Below the pieces are notes generated by a model, which was not told where the DNA came from, made no database searches, and was given only the letters and a program-made list of their open reading frames with translations. Of a stretch of DNA of 64,000 nt, positions 15,625 through 24,853 are shown in pieces (position 1 is the stretch's first letter; the number at the start of each line of letters is the position of its first letter). Both the position numbers and the translations under genes were made by a program. This stretch comes from Flexivirga oryzae (GTDB lineage Bacteria; Actinomycetota; Actinomycetes; Actinomycetales; Dermatophilaceae). Location: NCBI RefSeq assembly GCF_014190805.1, contig NZ_JACHVQ010000001.1:496001-560000 (forward strand), read 5' to 3'.

Positions 15625-18600
15625 TCACCGGCGCAGGCGCAAACCCTTCGGCGCGGTGTGGAATCCGGCATCGAGGAGCGCCCGTGCCAACGGGTGCTCG
15701 GTCCGCAGCGCGGGCTCGCCGTCGATCGATTCGACGGTCAGCCCGCGCAGCCGCGGCGCGCCGTGCGCATCGGGTGGCAGCACGACGAGTGCGGCGAGCG
15801 CCGCGGCGGCCGCCTGCAACTGGTCGGCGGCGTCGGTGAAGGTGAGCACCGTGCGACCACCGCGCTCGACGAACAGTGCGGGCTCGCCGTCGGCCAGCAC
15901 GACCATGGCGCCGGCGCGGCGGCTGGGCCGGTGCTCGACGGGGGCGTCGTCGCGCTTCGGCCAGGGCAGCGCCGCCCCGAACGGATTGGCCGGGTCGGCC
16001 GCCGCCAAGACGATGGTGTCGACCTCGGAGGCCGGCACGACATCCCACGGATTGCGTTGTTGCTCAACCCTTTTGCCACTGGCACGCAACCGGTCGACGG
16101 CGCCGGCGCCACCGAACTGGGCCGCCCCGAGACCCTCGACGAAGTAGCCGCGCCGCACTCGCCCGGAGTCTTCCGCGGCAGCGAGCACCCGGTAGACGCC
16201 GGCGAACCCGCCGGGCACGCCCTCCGCCTGCACGGCGCCACGTGTCACGATGCCGTGGCGGTCGAGCAACACCTCGGCTTCGGCGAACGTGCGAGCCGTG
16301 ACGTCGGTCGCGAGCTGCGGCAGCGCCGACCACCGACCGGTTGCGGTGGGCGGACCCCCACGCGCCGTCGTCCGCGATCCGCGTGGTCGCATCCCACCGA
16401 GCGCCCCGGGCCGTCCGTAGCGTGATCGGCGCGGCCCTTGCGGGCGCGACTTGTGCGCGGTGCGGCCGCCAGCCAGCAACGCCCGCACCGGAGCGAACGT
16501 GTCACCGCTGATCCGCCCGCCCCACACCAGATCCCACAGGGCCGCGAGCACCTCGGCGTCGCCCATGTGCGTGTCCGGATCGGTGACCGAGTCGGCGAGT
16601 GCCCGGAAGAAGTAGGCGCCACCGCTCTCCAGCAGACCGAGCAGCTGCCGGTGCAGTTCGGTGAGGTCGACGGTCTCGTCCGGCGGTGCCAGCGTCAGCG
16701 GCGAGGTCTCCGCCGGGTGCAAGGACACCCAGCCGTCGTCGCCCGGCAGCGATGCGTGCCCCTGCCAGACGACGTCGCCACCGGCCATCAGCTCGTCGAG
16801 CATTCCCGGGTGGTATGACGCCACCCGGGCCGGCAGGATCAGCGTCTCCAGGGCACTTGCGGGCACCCGGGCGCCGGCCAACTGCTCGACCACCCGCATG
16901 ACCCCGTCGACGCCGCGCAGTGTGCCGCCGACTCCCTGCCACGCCGGCAGGAACCGGGCCAGGTCCTCGGCCGGGACCGGCTCCACCTCGGCCCGCAGTG
17001 CCGCGAGGGAGCGCCGCTTGATGGTGCGCAACACCTCCGGGTCGCAGTAGTCGACGCCGTGCACCCCGCCGCCGAGCTCGGTGGGTCGTAGCTCGCCCTC
17101 GACCAGCCGACCCGCCGAGGTCAGCCGGCGCAGCGCGTCGTGCGCGACGGTGCGCCCGATCCCCAGCGCCTCGGCGACCTCGACGTCGGGGAACGGCCCG
17201 TGCGTGCGGGCGTGCCGGGCCACGAGGTCGCCGAGCGGGTCGGCAACCGGCTCGAGGAACGCCGCGGGAAGACCCGGGGGGAGTGCCACCCCGAGCGCGT
17301 CGCGCAGTCGGGCCGCGTCCTCGATCGCTGCGTAGCGGACGGCGTCACCCCAGCGCACCTCGATGACACGGCGCGCCGAGGTCAATCCGGTGATCCACGA
17401 GCTGATCTCGCCGCGGACCTCGGATCTGGTGCGGGCGGCGATCTGCTCGCCGGTGAGCGGGCCGAGCACTCGCACGAGGTCGGCGAGATCCTCGGCGTGC
17501 CGGCAGGCGCGCTCGGGGGTGAGGCGCTGCAGGGCCAGCTCGGTGTCGCGGACGACGGTCGCGTCGAGCAGGTCGCGCAGCGACGCTCCCTCGCCGGTGC
17601 CGAGCAGGTCGGCCAGCAGTGACGGGTCGAGCGCCAGGGCCGCGGCACGGCGCTCCGCGAGCGGTGAGTCGCCCTCGTAGAGGAACTGCGCGACGTAACC
17701 GAACAGCAGGCTGGCGGCGAACGGCGACGGTGCGTCGGTGTCCACCTGCACGACCCGCACCCGCCGGGCGGCGACGTCGCCCATCAGGGTCTCCAGGCCG
17801 GGCACGTCGAAGACGTCCTGCAGACACTCGCGCACGGCTTCCAGCACGATCGGGAACGACGGATAGCGCGCGGCCACCTCGAGCAGTTGGGCGGACCGTT
17901 GCCGCTGCTGCCAGAGCGCCTGCCGACGACCCGGGGTGCGGCGCGGCAGCAACAGTGCCCGCGCCGCGCACTCCCGGAAACGCGCTGCGAACAAAGCGGA
18001 TCCACCGATCTCATCGGTGACGATCGCGCTGATCGTCTGCGGGTCGAGCAGCACCATCTCCAGGAGTCGAGCCGGGTCGGCCGCGTCGCTGTCCGGGTCG
18101 ATGTCGGGCAGCCGCAGCACGATGCCGTCGTCGCCGTGCATGGTCTGCACCTCGATGCCGAGGCGTTCGCGGATCCGCGCCGCGATCGCCAGCGCCCACG
18201 GCGCGTGGACCGGCGCGCCATACGGCGAATGGATGACGACGCGCCAGTCGCCGAGCTCGTCACGGAAGCGTTCGACGACGATCGCCTTGTCGTGCGGGAC
18301 CTGGCCGGTCGCCTCCTGCTGCTCGCGCAGGTAGGCGAGCAGGTTGTCGGTCGCCCACTCGTCGAGCCCGGTGTCGGCGACCGCCGCCCGAGCCGCCGTA
18401 TCGTCGAGGGTAACCAGCTCACGGACGAATTCGCCCAGGGCAGCGCCTAGTTCGGCCGGGCGGCCGGGCGCGTCACCCTTCCAGAAGGGCAGACGGCCGG
18501 GCTGGCCGGGAGCGGGCGTGACGAGCACCTGGTCGTGGGTGATGTCCTCGATCCGCCAGCTCGTGGTGCCGAGGGTGAAGACGTCGCCGACGCGGGACTC

Positions 18601-20298
18601 GTAAACCATCTCCTCGTCGAGCTCACCGACACGGCGACCGGGTCCCTCGCCGCCGGCGAGGAACACGCCGTAGAGGCCGCGGTCGGGGATGGTGCCGCCG
18701 CTGGTCACCGCGAGCCGCAGGGCGCCCGGACGACCGCTCAGCGTGTCGGTGATGCGGTCCCACACGATGCGGGGCCGCAGCTCGGCGAACTCGTCGGACG
18801 GATAGCGACCGGCCAGCATGTCGAGCACCGACTCGGTGACCGTCCGGGGGAGTGTCGCGAACGACGCGGTGCGGCTCACCAGCTGCTGCAGCTCATCGAC
18901 CGACCAGTCGTCCATCGCGCACATCGCGACGATCTGCTGGGCCAGCACATCGACGGGATTCTTCGGTATGGCGAGGGATTCGATCATTCCCGCACGCATG
19001 CCGGACACCACGACGGCGGACTGCACCAGATCGCCGCGGAACTTCGGGAAGAAGACGCCGTGGGAGACTGCGCCGACCTGGTGGCCGGCACGGCCGACGC
19101 GCTGCAGCCCGCTCGCCACGCTCGGCGGGGACTCGACCTGCACGACGAGGTCGACCTCGCCCATGTCGATGCCGAGCTCCAGGGAGCTGGTCGCGACGAC
19201 GGCCGGCAGCCGGCCGGACTTGAGCGCGTCCTCGATCTCGGCGCGCTGCTCCTTGGCGACGGACCCGTGGTGTGCACGTGCGAGAACGCCTGGTGCACCT
19301 TTGGATTGGCCGGATTGCGCCATCACCTGCGCCGGCGGCCCGCTCGAGTGAGCGAGCTGGTCACCGGACCGGTCGGCCCAGATCTCGTTGAGCCGCGCGG
19401 TGAGCCGCTCGGCGAGGCGGCGGGAGTTGGCGAAGACGATGGTCGACGTGTGTGTCGCGATCAGGTCGACGATGCGTTCTTCGACGTGCGGCCAGATCGA
19501 CGCTCGCTCAACGGGATCACCCGATGGTCCATCGACGTCGGCGGCGACCTGACCCAGCTCGGTCAGGTCGGGAACGGGCACGACGACGTCCAGCTGCCAG
19601 TGCTTCTCGGCCGGTGGCTGCACGGTCGTCACCGGCCGCCCGCCGGTGAGGAACCGGCCGACCTCCTCGACGGGTCGGACGGTCGCCGACAGCCCGATGC
19701 GCTGCGCCGGTCGCGGCAGGAGTGCGTCGAGCCGCTCCAGCGAGAGGGCGAGGTGCGCCCCGCGTTTGGTGCCGGCGACCGCGTGGACCTCGTCGACGAT
19801 GACGGTCTCGACACCGGCCAGCGCCTCCCGCGCCGCCGAGGTGAGCAGCAGGAAGAGCGACTCCGGTGTCGTGATCAGGATGTCGGTGGGCCGGCGGGCG
19901 AAGGCGCGTCGCTCGTTCGCGGGGGTGTCGCCGGACCGCACCGACACCGACACCTCTGGCCGGTCGATGCGCAGCCGGTCGGCGGCGTGCTGGATGCCGA
20001 CCAGCGGCGAGCGCAGGTTGCGCTCGACGTCCACGGCCAGCGCCTTCATCGGCGAGATGTAGAGCACCCGGCACCGGGCCCTCGGGTCCTCCGGCACCGG
20101 CTCGCGGATCATCGCGTCGATCGCCCAGAGGAACGCCGACAGCGTCTTGCCGGAGCCGGTGGGCGCCACGACGAGCGTGTGGTCGCCGTTGCTGATGGCA
20201 TCCCAGGCGCCGGCCTGGGCGGGGGTGGGCGCGCTGAACGACCCCTCGAACCACGCGCGGGTGGCGGGGGAGAAGCGCTGCAGGACGTCGTTCGTCAT
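15625..20298 (-). CDS. lhr: Large ATP-dependent helicase Lhr
   Basis: 1557 residues, the full length of bacterial Lhr (Lhr-core plus a long C-terminal domain), a 3'-to-5' DNA/RNA-DNA translocase linked to DNA repair. The start MTNDVLQRFSPATRAWFEGSF at 20298 is preferred to the longer frame from 20352. Walker A APTGSGKT is near residues 45-52 and the DEVH box (TVIVDEVHAVAGTKRG) near 169-172. Motif Ia ISPMKALAVD and motif VI QRVGRAGHQ are also present. Winged-helix and Lhr-specific domains continue to the end. It is convergent with the ABC permease. Confidence 0.95.
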   Translation of the reverse strand: MTNDVLQRFSPATRAWFEGSFSAPTPAQAGAWDAISNGDHTLVVAPTGSGKTLSAFLWAIDAMIREPVPEDPRARCRVLYISPMKALAVDVERNLRSPLVGIQHAADRLRIDRPEVSVSVRSGDTPANERRAFARRPTDILITTPESLFLLLTSAAREALAGVETVIVDEVHAVAGTKRGAHLALSLERLDALLPRPAQRIGLSATVRPVEEVGRFLTGGRPVTTVQPPAEKHWQLDVVVPVPDLTELGQVAADVDGPSGDPVERASIWPHVEERIVDLIATHTSTIVFANSRRLAERLTARLNEIWADRSGDQLAHSSGPPAQVMAQSGQSKGAPGVLARAHHGSVAKEQRAEIEDALKSGRLPAVVATSSLELGIDMGEVDLVVQVESPPSVASGLQRVGRAGHQVGAVSHGVFFPKFRGDLVQSAVVVSGMRAGMIESLAIPKNPVDVLAQQIVAMCAMDDWSVDELQQLVSRTASFATLPRTVTESVLDMLAGRYPSDEFAELRPRIVWDRITDTLSGRPGALRLAVTSGGTIPDRGLYGVFLAGGEGPGRRVGELDEEMVYESRVGDVFTLGTTSWRIEDITHDQVLVTPAPGQPGRLPFWKGDAPGRPAELGAALGEFVRELVTLDDTAARAAVADTGLDEWATDNLLAYLREQQEATGQVPHDKAIVVERFRDELGDWRVVIHSPYGAPVHAPWALAIAARIRERLGIEVQTMHGDDGIVLRLPDIDPDSDAADPARLLEMVLLDPQTISAIVTDEIGGSALFAARFRECAARALLLPRRTPGRRQALWQQRQRSAQLLEVAARYPSFPIVLEAVRECLQDVFDVPGLETLMGDVAARRVRVVQVDTDAPSPFAASLLFGYVAQFLYEGDSPLAERRAAALALDPSLLADLLGTGEGASLRDLLDATVVRDTELALQRLTPERACRHAEDLADLVRVLGPLTGEQIAARTRSEVRGEISSWITGLTSARRVIEVRWGDAVRYAAIEDAARLRDALGVALPPGLPAAFLEPVADPLGDLVARHARTHGPFPDVEVAEALGIGRTVAHDALRRLTSAGRLVEGELRPTELGGGVHGVDYCDPEVLRTIKRRSLAALRAEVEPVPAEDLARFLPAWQGVGGTLRGVDGVMRVVEQLAGARVPASALETLILPARVASYHPGMLDELMAGGDVVWQGHASLPGDDGWVSLHPAETSPLTLAPPDETVDLTELHRQLLGLLESGGAYFFRALADSVTDPDTHMGDAEVLAALWDLVWGGRISGDTFAPVRALLAGGRTAHKSRPQGPRRSRYGRPGALGGMRPRGSRTTARGGPPTATGRWSALPQLATDVTARTFAEAEVLLDRHGIVTRGAVQAEGVPGGFAGVYRVLAAAEDSGRVRRGYFVEGLGAAQFGGAGAVDRLRASGKRVEQQRNPWDVVPASEVDTIVLAAADPANPFGAALPWPKRDDAPVEHRPSRRAGAMVVLADGEPALFVERGGRTVLTFTDAADQLQAAAAALAALVVLPPDAHGAPRLRGLTVESIDGEPALRTEHPLARALLDAGFHTAPKGLRLRR

Positions 20299-20398
20299 TC
20301 CAGGGCTAGCTTCGCACCCGGGTCCGACATACCGGCTCGCCGTGTGCGTCATACCTCTCGGCAGGAAAGCGCAGCGGCATGACGCTTACGCTGGTGCG

Positions 20399-20632
20399 GT
20401 GAAGCATTCGGAGTACAGGCGGCTGATGGCCGACGAGTTCGGCACGGCGTACGCCGGGGTCCTCGGCGGCAGCCACGTCCTGCAGAAGCTGGGCAACCGC
20501 ACCCCGGACGAGGCGCTCGCCGACGGGGTCAAGCCGCGTGAGGTGTGGTTCGCGGTCTGCGAGGACCTGCAGGTGCCCGAGGAGCGCCGGCTGGGCCGCG
20601 ACATACCCATCAAGGAGCGTCGCGACGTGTGA
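20399..20632 (+). CDS. DUF3046 family protein
   Basis: 77 residues starting GTG: MKHSEYRRLMADEFGTAYAGVLGGSHVLQKLGNRTPDEALADGVKPREVWFAVCEDLQ is the DUF3046 pattern, with the diagnostic GNRTPDEALADGV and VWFAVC. These small proteins are encoded beside recA in many actinobacteria; their role is not known. The longer frame from 20147 overlaps lhr and is rejected. A -10-like TACGCT at 20387-20392 lies six bases before the GTG, indicating a probable leaderless mRNA. A 13-bp inverted repeat follows directly after the stop. Confidence 0.9.
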   Translation: MKHSEYRRLMADEFGTAYAGVLGGSHVLQKLGNRTPDEALADGVKPREVWFAVCEDLQVPEERRLGRDIPIKERRDV

Positions 20633-20678
20633 CGGACGCCGGCTGTGGCGCTGGGTCCTCATTTCGCAGCCGGCGTCC
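20632..20678. terminator. Bidirectional terminator-like hairpin
   Basis: CGGACGCCGGCTG (20632-20644) is the perfect reverse complement of CAGCCGGCGTCCG (20666-20678), around a 21-base loop. It sits between the convergent DUF3046 and abgT-type genes. There is no strong T-run on either side. Confidence 0.65.
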
Positions 20679-20683
20679 GCGGG

Positions 20684-22240
20684 TCACCGCACCGGCGCGC
20701 CGGGGCCGAGCGGGATGCCGAGCGCCCACCAGAGGAAGAACAGCAGCGTCCAGGTGACCGTCATCGCGATGGCGAGTGGCAACGTGTATGACGCGAGCGT
20801 CCCGATGCCGGCCTTCTTGCGATACCGCTGCAGGAAACCGAGCGCCATGATGAAGTACGGGCTCATCGGGGTGATCGCGGTGGACCCGGAGTCGGCGATC
20901 CGGAAGATCGCCTGGGTGGTCTCCGGCGGCACCGACAGCAGCATCAGCGTCGGCACCAGCACGGGCGCCGCGATGGACCACATCGCCGAACCGCTCGTCA
21001 CCAGGACGTTCACGATGCTCAACAGCGCGAGCACCATCAGGAAGATGATGGGCGCGGGGACGTTCGCCTGGTCGAGCAGGTCGGCGGACTTGACCGACAT
21101 GACGTCGCCCAGGTTGGTCCAGTCGAAGTAGGCGAGGAACTGCGCGATCGCGAAGAACAGCACCAGCACCGGCGCCATCTGCTTGATGCCCTCGGCCATC
21201 AGCCGCGGCGTGTCACCGATGCCCTTGAGCGCACCGGTGCGCAGGCCGTAGACCATGCCGGTCGCGCCGAACAGCACGGCGATCACGAAGGCGATGCCGT
21301 CCAGGAACGGTGACTCGGCGATGCTGCCGCCCTCACCGCGCAGCGGCGACCCGGGCGGTATGACGATCGCGGCGACGACGACCAGCAGACCGAGCAGGGT
21401 CAGGCAGGCGGCGCGCACGGCGGACCGCTCGCGGTCGGACAGGTGCAGGTCGCCGATCTGGTCCAGGTCGACGTCCGGGTCGGGGTCGAGGTCCGGTCGC
21501 TTGGCCAGCACCCAGCGGGTCATCAGGGTGATCACCGTCGCGAGCAGCAGTGACGATGCGATGTTGAAGAACCAGTTGCTCACCGCCGACACCGTGACGT
21601 CCTTGTCGATCAGCCGCGCGGCCGAGGTGGTGATGCCGGCGAAGATCGTGTCGTTCGGTGTGGGGATCGGGCTCGCGTCATACCCCGAGGCGATCGAGGT
21701 GTACGCGACCACGATGCCGAGGATCGGTGACCTTCCGACCGCACGAAATGCCAAGCCGCCCAACGGAACAAGGATGATGTATGCCGCGGCGGACGCCACG
21801 TGCGACACGGTCCCGAGGAACGCGACCGCGAACACCACGGCGGAAGCGGGGACCCGGGACACACCGATCTTCATCACCGCGGCGAGGAACCCGGTGCGTT
21901 CGGCGACGGCCACGCCCATGATCACCACGACGATGGTCGCCATGGGCGGGAAGGTCGCGAAGTTGTCGACGGCGCTCGACAGCGCCATCGCGAGCCCGTC
22001 GCCGCTGAACAGGTTGCGCACCGCAACCGTCTTGTGGTCGCTCGGCGACACGACGCTCACGCCGGCGCCGGCGAGGATCGCGCTGAGGATGCCGAGGACG
22101 GCGGCCAGGATCCAGAAGAGCCAGAACGGGTTCGGCAGGGCGTTGCCGGCCTTCTCGACCACGCCCATGGCGCGGATGATGAACGGCAACCGGTCCTGCT
22201 CGTCGTCCTGCTTCGATGCGGTGGGTGTGGAGGTGGTCAT
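20684..22240 (-). CDS. AbgT-family transporter (p-aminobenzoyl-glutamate type)
   Basis: 518 residues with about 12-13 hydrophobic helices. Features of the AbgT family include NPFWLFWILA near the start, AVDNFATFPPMATIVVVIMGVAVAERTG, and ITPMSPYFIMAL near the end. Known members import p-aminobenzoyl-glutamate or export sulfonamides by proton or sodium coupling. Its start overlaps the stop of the upstream esterase gene by 4 bp. It is the last gene of a four-gene reverse-strand operon, suggesting that it moves a substrate or product of the esterase and creatininase-like enzymes. The exact substrate is not inferable. Confidence 0.9.
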   Translation of the reverse strand: MTTSTPTASKQDDEQDRLPFIIRAMGVVEKAGNALPNPFWLFWILAAVLGILSAILAGAGVSVVSPSDHKTVAVRNLFSGDGLAMALSSAVDNFATFPPMATIVVVIMGVAVAERTGFLAAVMKIGVSRVPASAVVFAVAFLGTVSHVASAAAYIILVPLGGLAFRAVGRSPILGIVVAYTSIASGYDASPIPTPNDTIFAGITTSAARLIDKDVTVSAVSNWFFNIASSLLLATVITLMTRWVLAKRPDLDPDPDVDLDQIGDLHLSDRERSAVRAACLTLLGLLVVVAAIVIPPGSPLRGEGGSIAESPFLDGIAFVIAVLFGATGMVYGLRTGALKGIGDTPRLMAEGIKQMAPVLVLFFAIAQFLAYFDWTNLGDVMSVKSADLLDQANVPAPIIFLMVLALLSIVNVLVTSGSAMWSIAAPVLVPTLMLLSVPPETTQAIFRIADSGSTAITPMSPYFIMALGFLQRYRKKAGIGTLASYTLPLAIAMTVTWTLLFFLWWALGIPLGPGAPVR

Positions 22241-23235
22241 GACGTGGCTCCCGTCGGGGTGGCGAGGCGGTGCTTGCTGAAGAACCGCCACATCACGTCC
22301 TGTGCGGCGATCGTGTGGGTGACGTGTCCGCCACCGGAGTAGGTGTGGGTCCCGGGCCAGACGTGTCCGCCGCCGGTGACGGCGACGTGCTCGACCTCGG
22401 TCCCGGAGGCGCAGTGCTTCCAGCGATAGACGTTGATGTCGGTGCCGATCCGACGGATCGACGGGTTCGGTGCACACCTGTCGCGGGCCGCCCAGTCGGC
22501 GACGTAGGAACGGATCGCCGGCAGGTCCCGGTCCGGGTCCCCGCCATACGGGATGGTGGAGTCACCGGTGCCGTGGATGTCAAGGACGGCAGTGGGTTTC
22601 GCGTTCTCACAGCCCTGCCGTGCCTGAGGGTAGAACGCCCCGGAGTTCGGTGCGAAGGCAGCGAACCGGTCCGGCAGGCGGCAGGCGAGCAGCCCGACGA
22701 ACCCGGCGCCGTTGGACTTGCCCGTTGCGTAGGTGCGGGTCGGGTCGACGCAGTAGTCCGACTGCAGCTGGTCGAGCAGGTCGGAGGTGAACTGCACGTC
22801 GTCGACCCCGGGCGGTGCGTATGGCGCGCCCTGCCACGCCTGTCGATAACCGGAGCCGGTGCCGATCATGCCGTTGGGGTAGGCGACGACCGCGGGCAGT
22901 GACGACAGGCCGGAGAATCCTTCGATCTCGGTGCCGGTGCTCCCGCGTCCGTGATAGGCGACGATCAGCGGCCAGTCACTGTGTCGTTCATAGCCTTTCG
23001 GCAGATGCAGGATGAACGAGCGGTCGTGGCCGCCGCTGGTGATCGTGTATTTCGCACTCGCGCCGGACTCCTGGTCGGTGCGCTTGGCGCATGCGGTCGC
23101 GGAGGAGTGCGCAGCGCTCGCTGTCGAGTGGCTGCCCTCCGGTGGCAGGCTGTGCGCGACGGCCGGGCCAGCCACTGCGGCGGTGGCCAGCAGCGTTGTG
23201 CTGAGGACGGCGGTGCGTTGCCGGATCTGCTTCAT
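22237..23235 (-). CDS. Secreted esterase of the PHB depolymerase/feruloyl esterase-like family
   Basis: 332 residues. A Sec signal peptide (MKQIRQRTAVLSTTLLATAAVAGPAVAHS) ends near residue 28, followed by a Ser/Ala linker. The alpha/beta-hydrolase domain has Ser174 in GKSNGAG, an acidic residue in DIHGTGDSTIPYGG (about 219-232) and His291 in GGGHVWPG as the presumed triad, with an oxyanion stretch YHGRGSTG. The start at 23235 has AAAGGAA upstream; the frame from 23277 lacks a signal peptide and is rejected. Cysteines suggest disulfides. It is co-encoded with a creatininase-like hydrolase and an AbgT transporter. Confidence 0.87.
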   Translation of the reverse strand: MKQIRQRTAVLSTTLLATAAVAGPAVAHSLPPEGSHSTASAAHSSATACAKRTDQESGASAKYTITSGGHDRSFILHLPKGYERHSDWPLIVAYHGRGSTGTEIEGFSGLSSLPAVVAYPNGMIGTGSGYRQAWQGAPYAPPGVDDVQFTSDLLDQLQSDYCVDPTRTYATGKSNGAGFVGLLACRLPDRFAAFAPNSGAFYPQARQGCENAKPTAVLDIHGTGDSTIPYGGDPDRDLPAIRSYVADWAARDRCAPNPSIRRIGTDINVYRWKHCASGTEVEHVAVTGGGHVWPGTHTYSGGGHVTHTIAAQDVMWRFFSKHRLATPTGATS

Positions 23236-23253
23236 GCTGGGTTCCTTTCGGTC

Positions 23254-23275
23254 GGGTCGAGGGCGCACTCGACCC
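23254..23275. other. Intercistronic hairpin
   Basis: GGGTCGAG (23254-23261) and CTCGACCC (23268-23275) form a perfect 8-bp stem around a 6-base loop, between the creatininase-like gene and the esterase ribosome site. Possibly a processing or partial-termination signal within the operon. Confidence 0.5.
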
Positions 23276-23316
23276 ACCGGACGGCTCGTGGAGGCGACCG
23301 GGGACGGGGTGGGTGA

Positions 23317-24102
23317 TCAGGCGGCGAGCCACTCCTGGACGTAGTCGACGAGTGCTGAGGTGACGGTGTCGACGATCACGCGGCCCTGATCGGCCGTCGC
23401 GGTCGTGGGATCGCCCAGCACGCCGTTCGCGCTGAGCTCGTCGTACCGGCGCGCGAGTGCCGGGGCCGTGCGTCGCGCGATGCGCGACACGGGGTCCAGC
23501 TGGTCCAGGGACGTGGTGCCCGGTGCCAGCCGGTCGGTGCGCACCAGTTGCGGCGCGACGTGCAGCATCTGTGCGGTCTCCGACTCGCCACAGTGCCCGG
23601 TGACCTCGGCGCGGTTCAGCTGCGCGGTCGCGGGCCCGGCGAGGGAAGCTATTGACGTCCAAGCGAATTCGACGTCGGGGCGGTCGTGCATCAGGTCCTG
23701 CGCGAGGGCGCCGAGGGTGGCGTTGTTCCCGGCGTGCCCGGTCAGCACCAGGATCCGTCGCCAGCCGTGGAGTGCGAGGCTGTCGACATACTCACGGGCG
23801 ACCCGCAGGAACGTCGCCGGACGCAGGGTGACGGTGCCGGCGAAGCCCAGGTGGTGGGGCGAGACGCCGACGGGCAGGCTCGGTCCGATCACGACGCGGC
23901 CGGGGACGGCCGCGGCGACCCGATCGGCCATGTCTTCGGCGCGGATCAGATCGGTGGCCATCGGCAGCGCGGGCCCGTGTTGCTCGAACGCGCCGGCGGG
24001 CAGCACGACGACGTCACCGCGGGCGACGGACTCGGCCGCGTCGTGTGTCGTCAGCTCACCGAGGCGGTATGTCGCGGCGGCCGTTCGCGGGGTGCTCGTC
24101 AT
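23317..24102 (-). CDS. Creatininase family hydrolase
   Basis: 261 residues of the creatinine amidohydrolase superfamily, which binds two metals. Ligand motifs are visible: GAFEQHGPALPMATD (E40, H42, D51), LTGHAGNN (H123) and GHCGESETAQML. The superfamily includes creatininase, MftE-like peptidases and riboflavin/F420-related amidases, so activity on creatinine is not assured. There is no MftA-type precursor nearby, arguing against MftE. The stop of the upstream GntR gene overlaps its start by 4 bp, and the esterase follows after about 80 bases. Confidence 0.9.
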   Translation of the reverse strand: MTSTPRTAAATYRLGELTTHDAAESVARGDVVVLPAGAFEQHGPALPMATDLIRAEDMADRVAAAVPGRVVIGPSLPVGVSPHHLGFAGTVTLRPATFLRVAREYVDSLALHGWRRILVLTGHAGNNATLGALAQDLMHDRPDVEFAWTSIASLAGPATAQLNRAEVTGHCGESETAQMLHVAPQLVRTDRLAPGTTSLDQLDPVSRIARRTAPALARRYDELSANGVLGDPTTATADQGRVIVDTVTSALVDYVQEWLAA

Positions 24103-24770
24103 GACGTCCGTCCGGCGTCGTCGGCCAGCACGGCGCGGATCGACCGCAGGTGGGACGCGGTGACGGCCGCCGCCCCCTCGGCGTCGCCGGCGCGGATCGC
24201 GTCGAGGATCTGCTGGTGCTCGGCGTGGTCGCGTTCGCGGTCGTCGTAGCGGTGCCGGATCTGGACCTGCTCGCGGGATCGCAGGTGCAGCAACGCTTCC
24301 AGGGTCTCGGCGACCAGCCGGTTGCCGGTTGCGGCGGCCACCGCCACGTGGAAGTGCACGGCGGGTCGTTCGTCGCCGCGTTGTGGGGTGAGCGCGTTCG
24401 ACAACGCGTTCTCGAGCAGTTCGAGGTGGGCGTCGGTCCGGTTGCGTGCGGCCTCCGCGGCGATCGGTGGCTCGAGGAGCAGACGCGTGGCGATGAGCTC
24501 CTCGGTGGAGTCCCGGCCGGCGTGCTGGTTGACGACCATCCGCCGGTCGAGACCCGCCCCGACATACGTGCCGGAGCCGTGGCGGAACTGCACGACGTCG
24601 GTTGCCTCGAGCCGGCGCAGTGCCTCGCGGACGGTCGGGGTCGTGACCTCGAAGCGCTGGGCGAGTGCCCGGGACGATTCGAGGGCGTCTCCCGGTCGCA
24701 GCCCTCCTTCGACGATGAGGTCGACGATCTCGTCGGCGAGGCGACTGGTCAGCGATGTCTGTGCGGTCAC
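24099..24770 (-). CDS. GntR/FadR-family transcriptional regulator
   Basis: 223 residues. An N-terminal winged helix (ADEIVDLIVEGGLRPGDALESSRALAQRFEVTTPTVREALRRLEATDVVQFRHGSGTYV covers it) is followed by an all-helical FCD ligand domain with the metal-binding pattern in HFHVAVAAATGN, and EHQQILDAIRAGD. The start is GTG at 24770. It is the first gene of the creatininase-like/esterase/AbgT operon. A palindrome overlapping its own promoter suggests autoregulation. The inducer is probably a small carboxylate related to the operon substrate. Confidence 0.93.
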   Translation of the reverse strand: MTAQTSLTSRLADEIVDLIVEGGLRPGDALESSRALAQRFEVTTPTVREALRRLEATDVVQFRHGSGTYVGAGLDRRMVVNQHAGRDSTEELIATRLLLEPPIAAEAARNRTDAHLELLENALSNALTPQRGDERPAVHFHVAVAAATGNRLVAETLEALLHLRSREQVQIRHRYDDRERDHAEHQQILDAIRAGDAEGAAAVTASHLRSIRAVLADDAGRTS

Positions 24771-24773
24771 AAG

Positions 24774-24808
24774 AAGTGACTAGATCACTTAATGACCTGA
24801 TGTGTCAA
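24774..24808 (-). promoter_or_regulatory. Promoter and FadR-type operator of the GntR operon
   Basis: On the reverse strand TTGACA (24808-24803) and TCTAGT (24784-24779) are spaced 18 bases. The -10 is embedded in AAGTGATCTAGTCACTT (24790-24774), an inverted repeat AAGTGA/TCACTT typical of FadR-type sites. The transcript would begin close to the GTG start. Confidence 0.7.
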
Positions 24809-24853
24809 GGGTCACAGCCGAGATCGGCGGGACCGTGGCGGTAGATTCGAGCC

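Noticed and set aside
18535..20382. 615-codon forward frame inside lhr
   Set aside because: Shadow of the helicase gene; no recognisable motifs, while lhr on the other strand has a full set.
23317..24102. Mycofactocin peptidase MftE
   Set aside because: Same superfamily, but no mftA/B/C genes are nearby and the neighbours are an esterase and an AbgT transporter.
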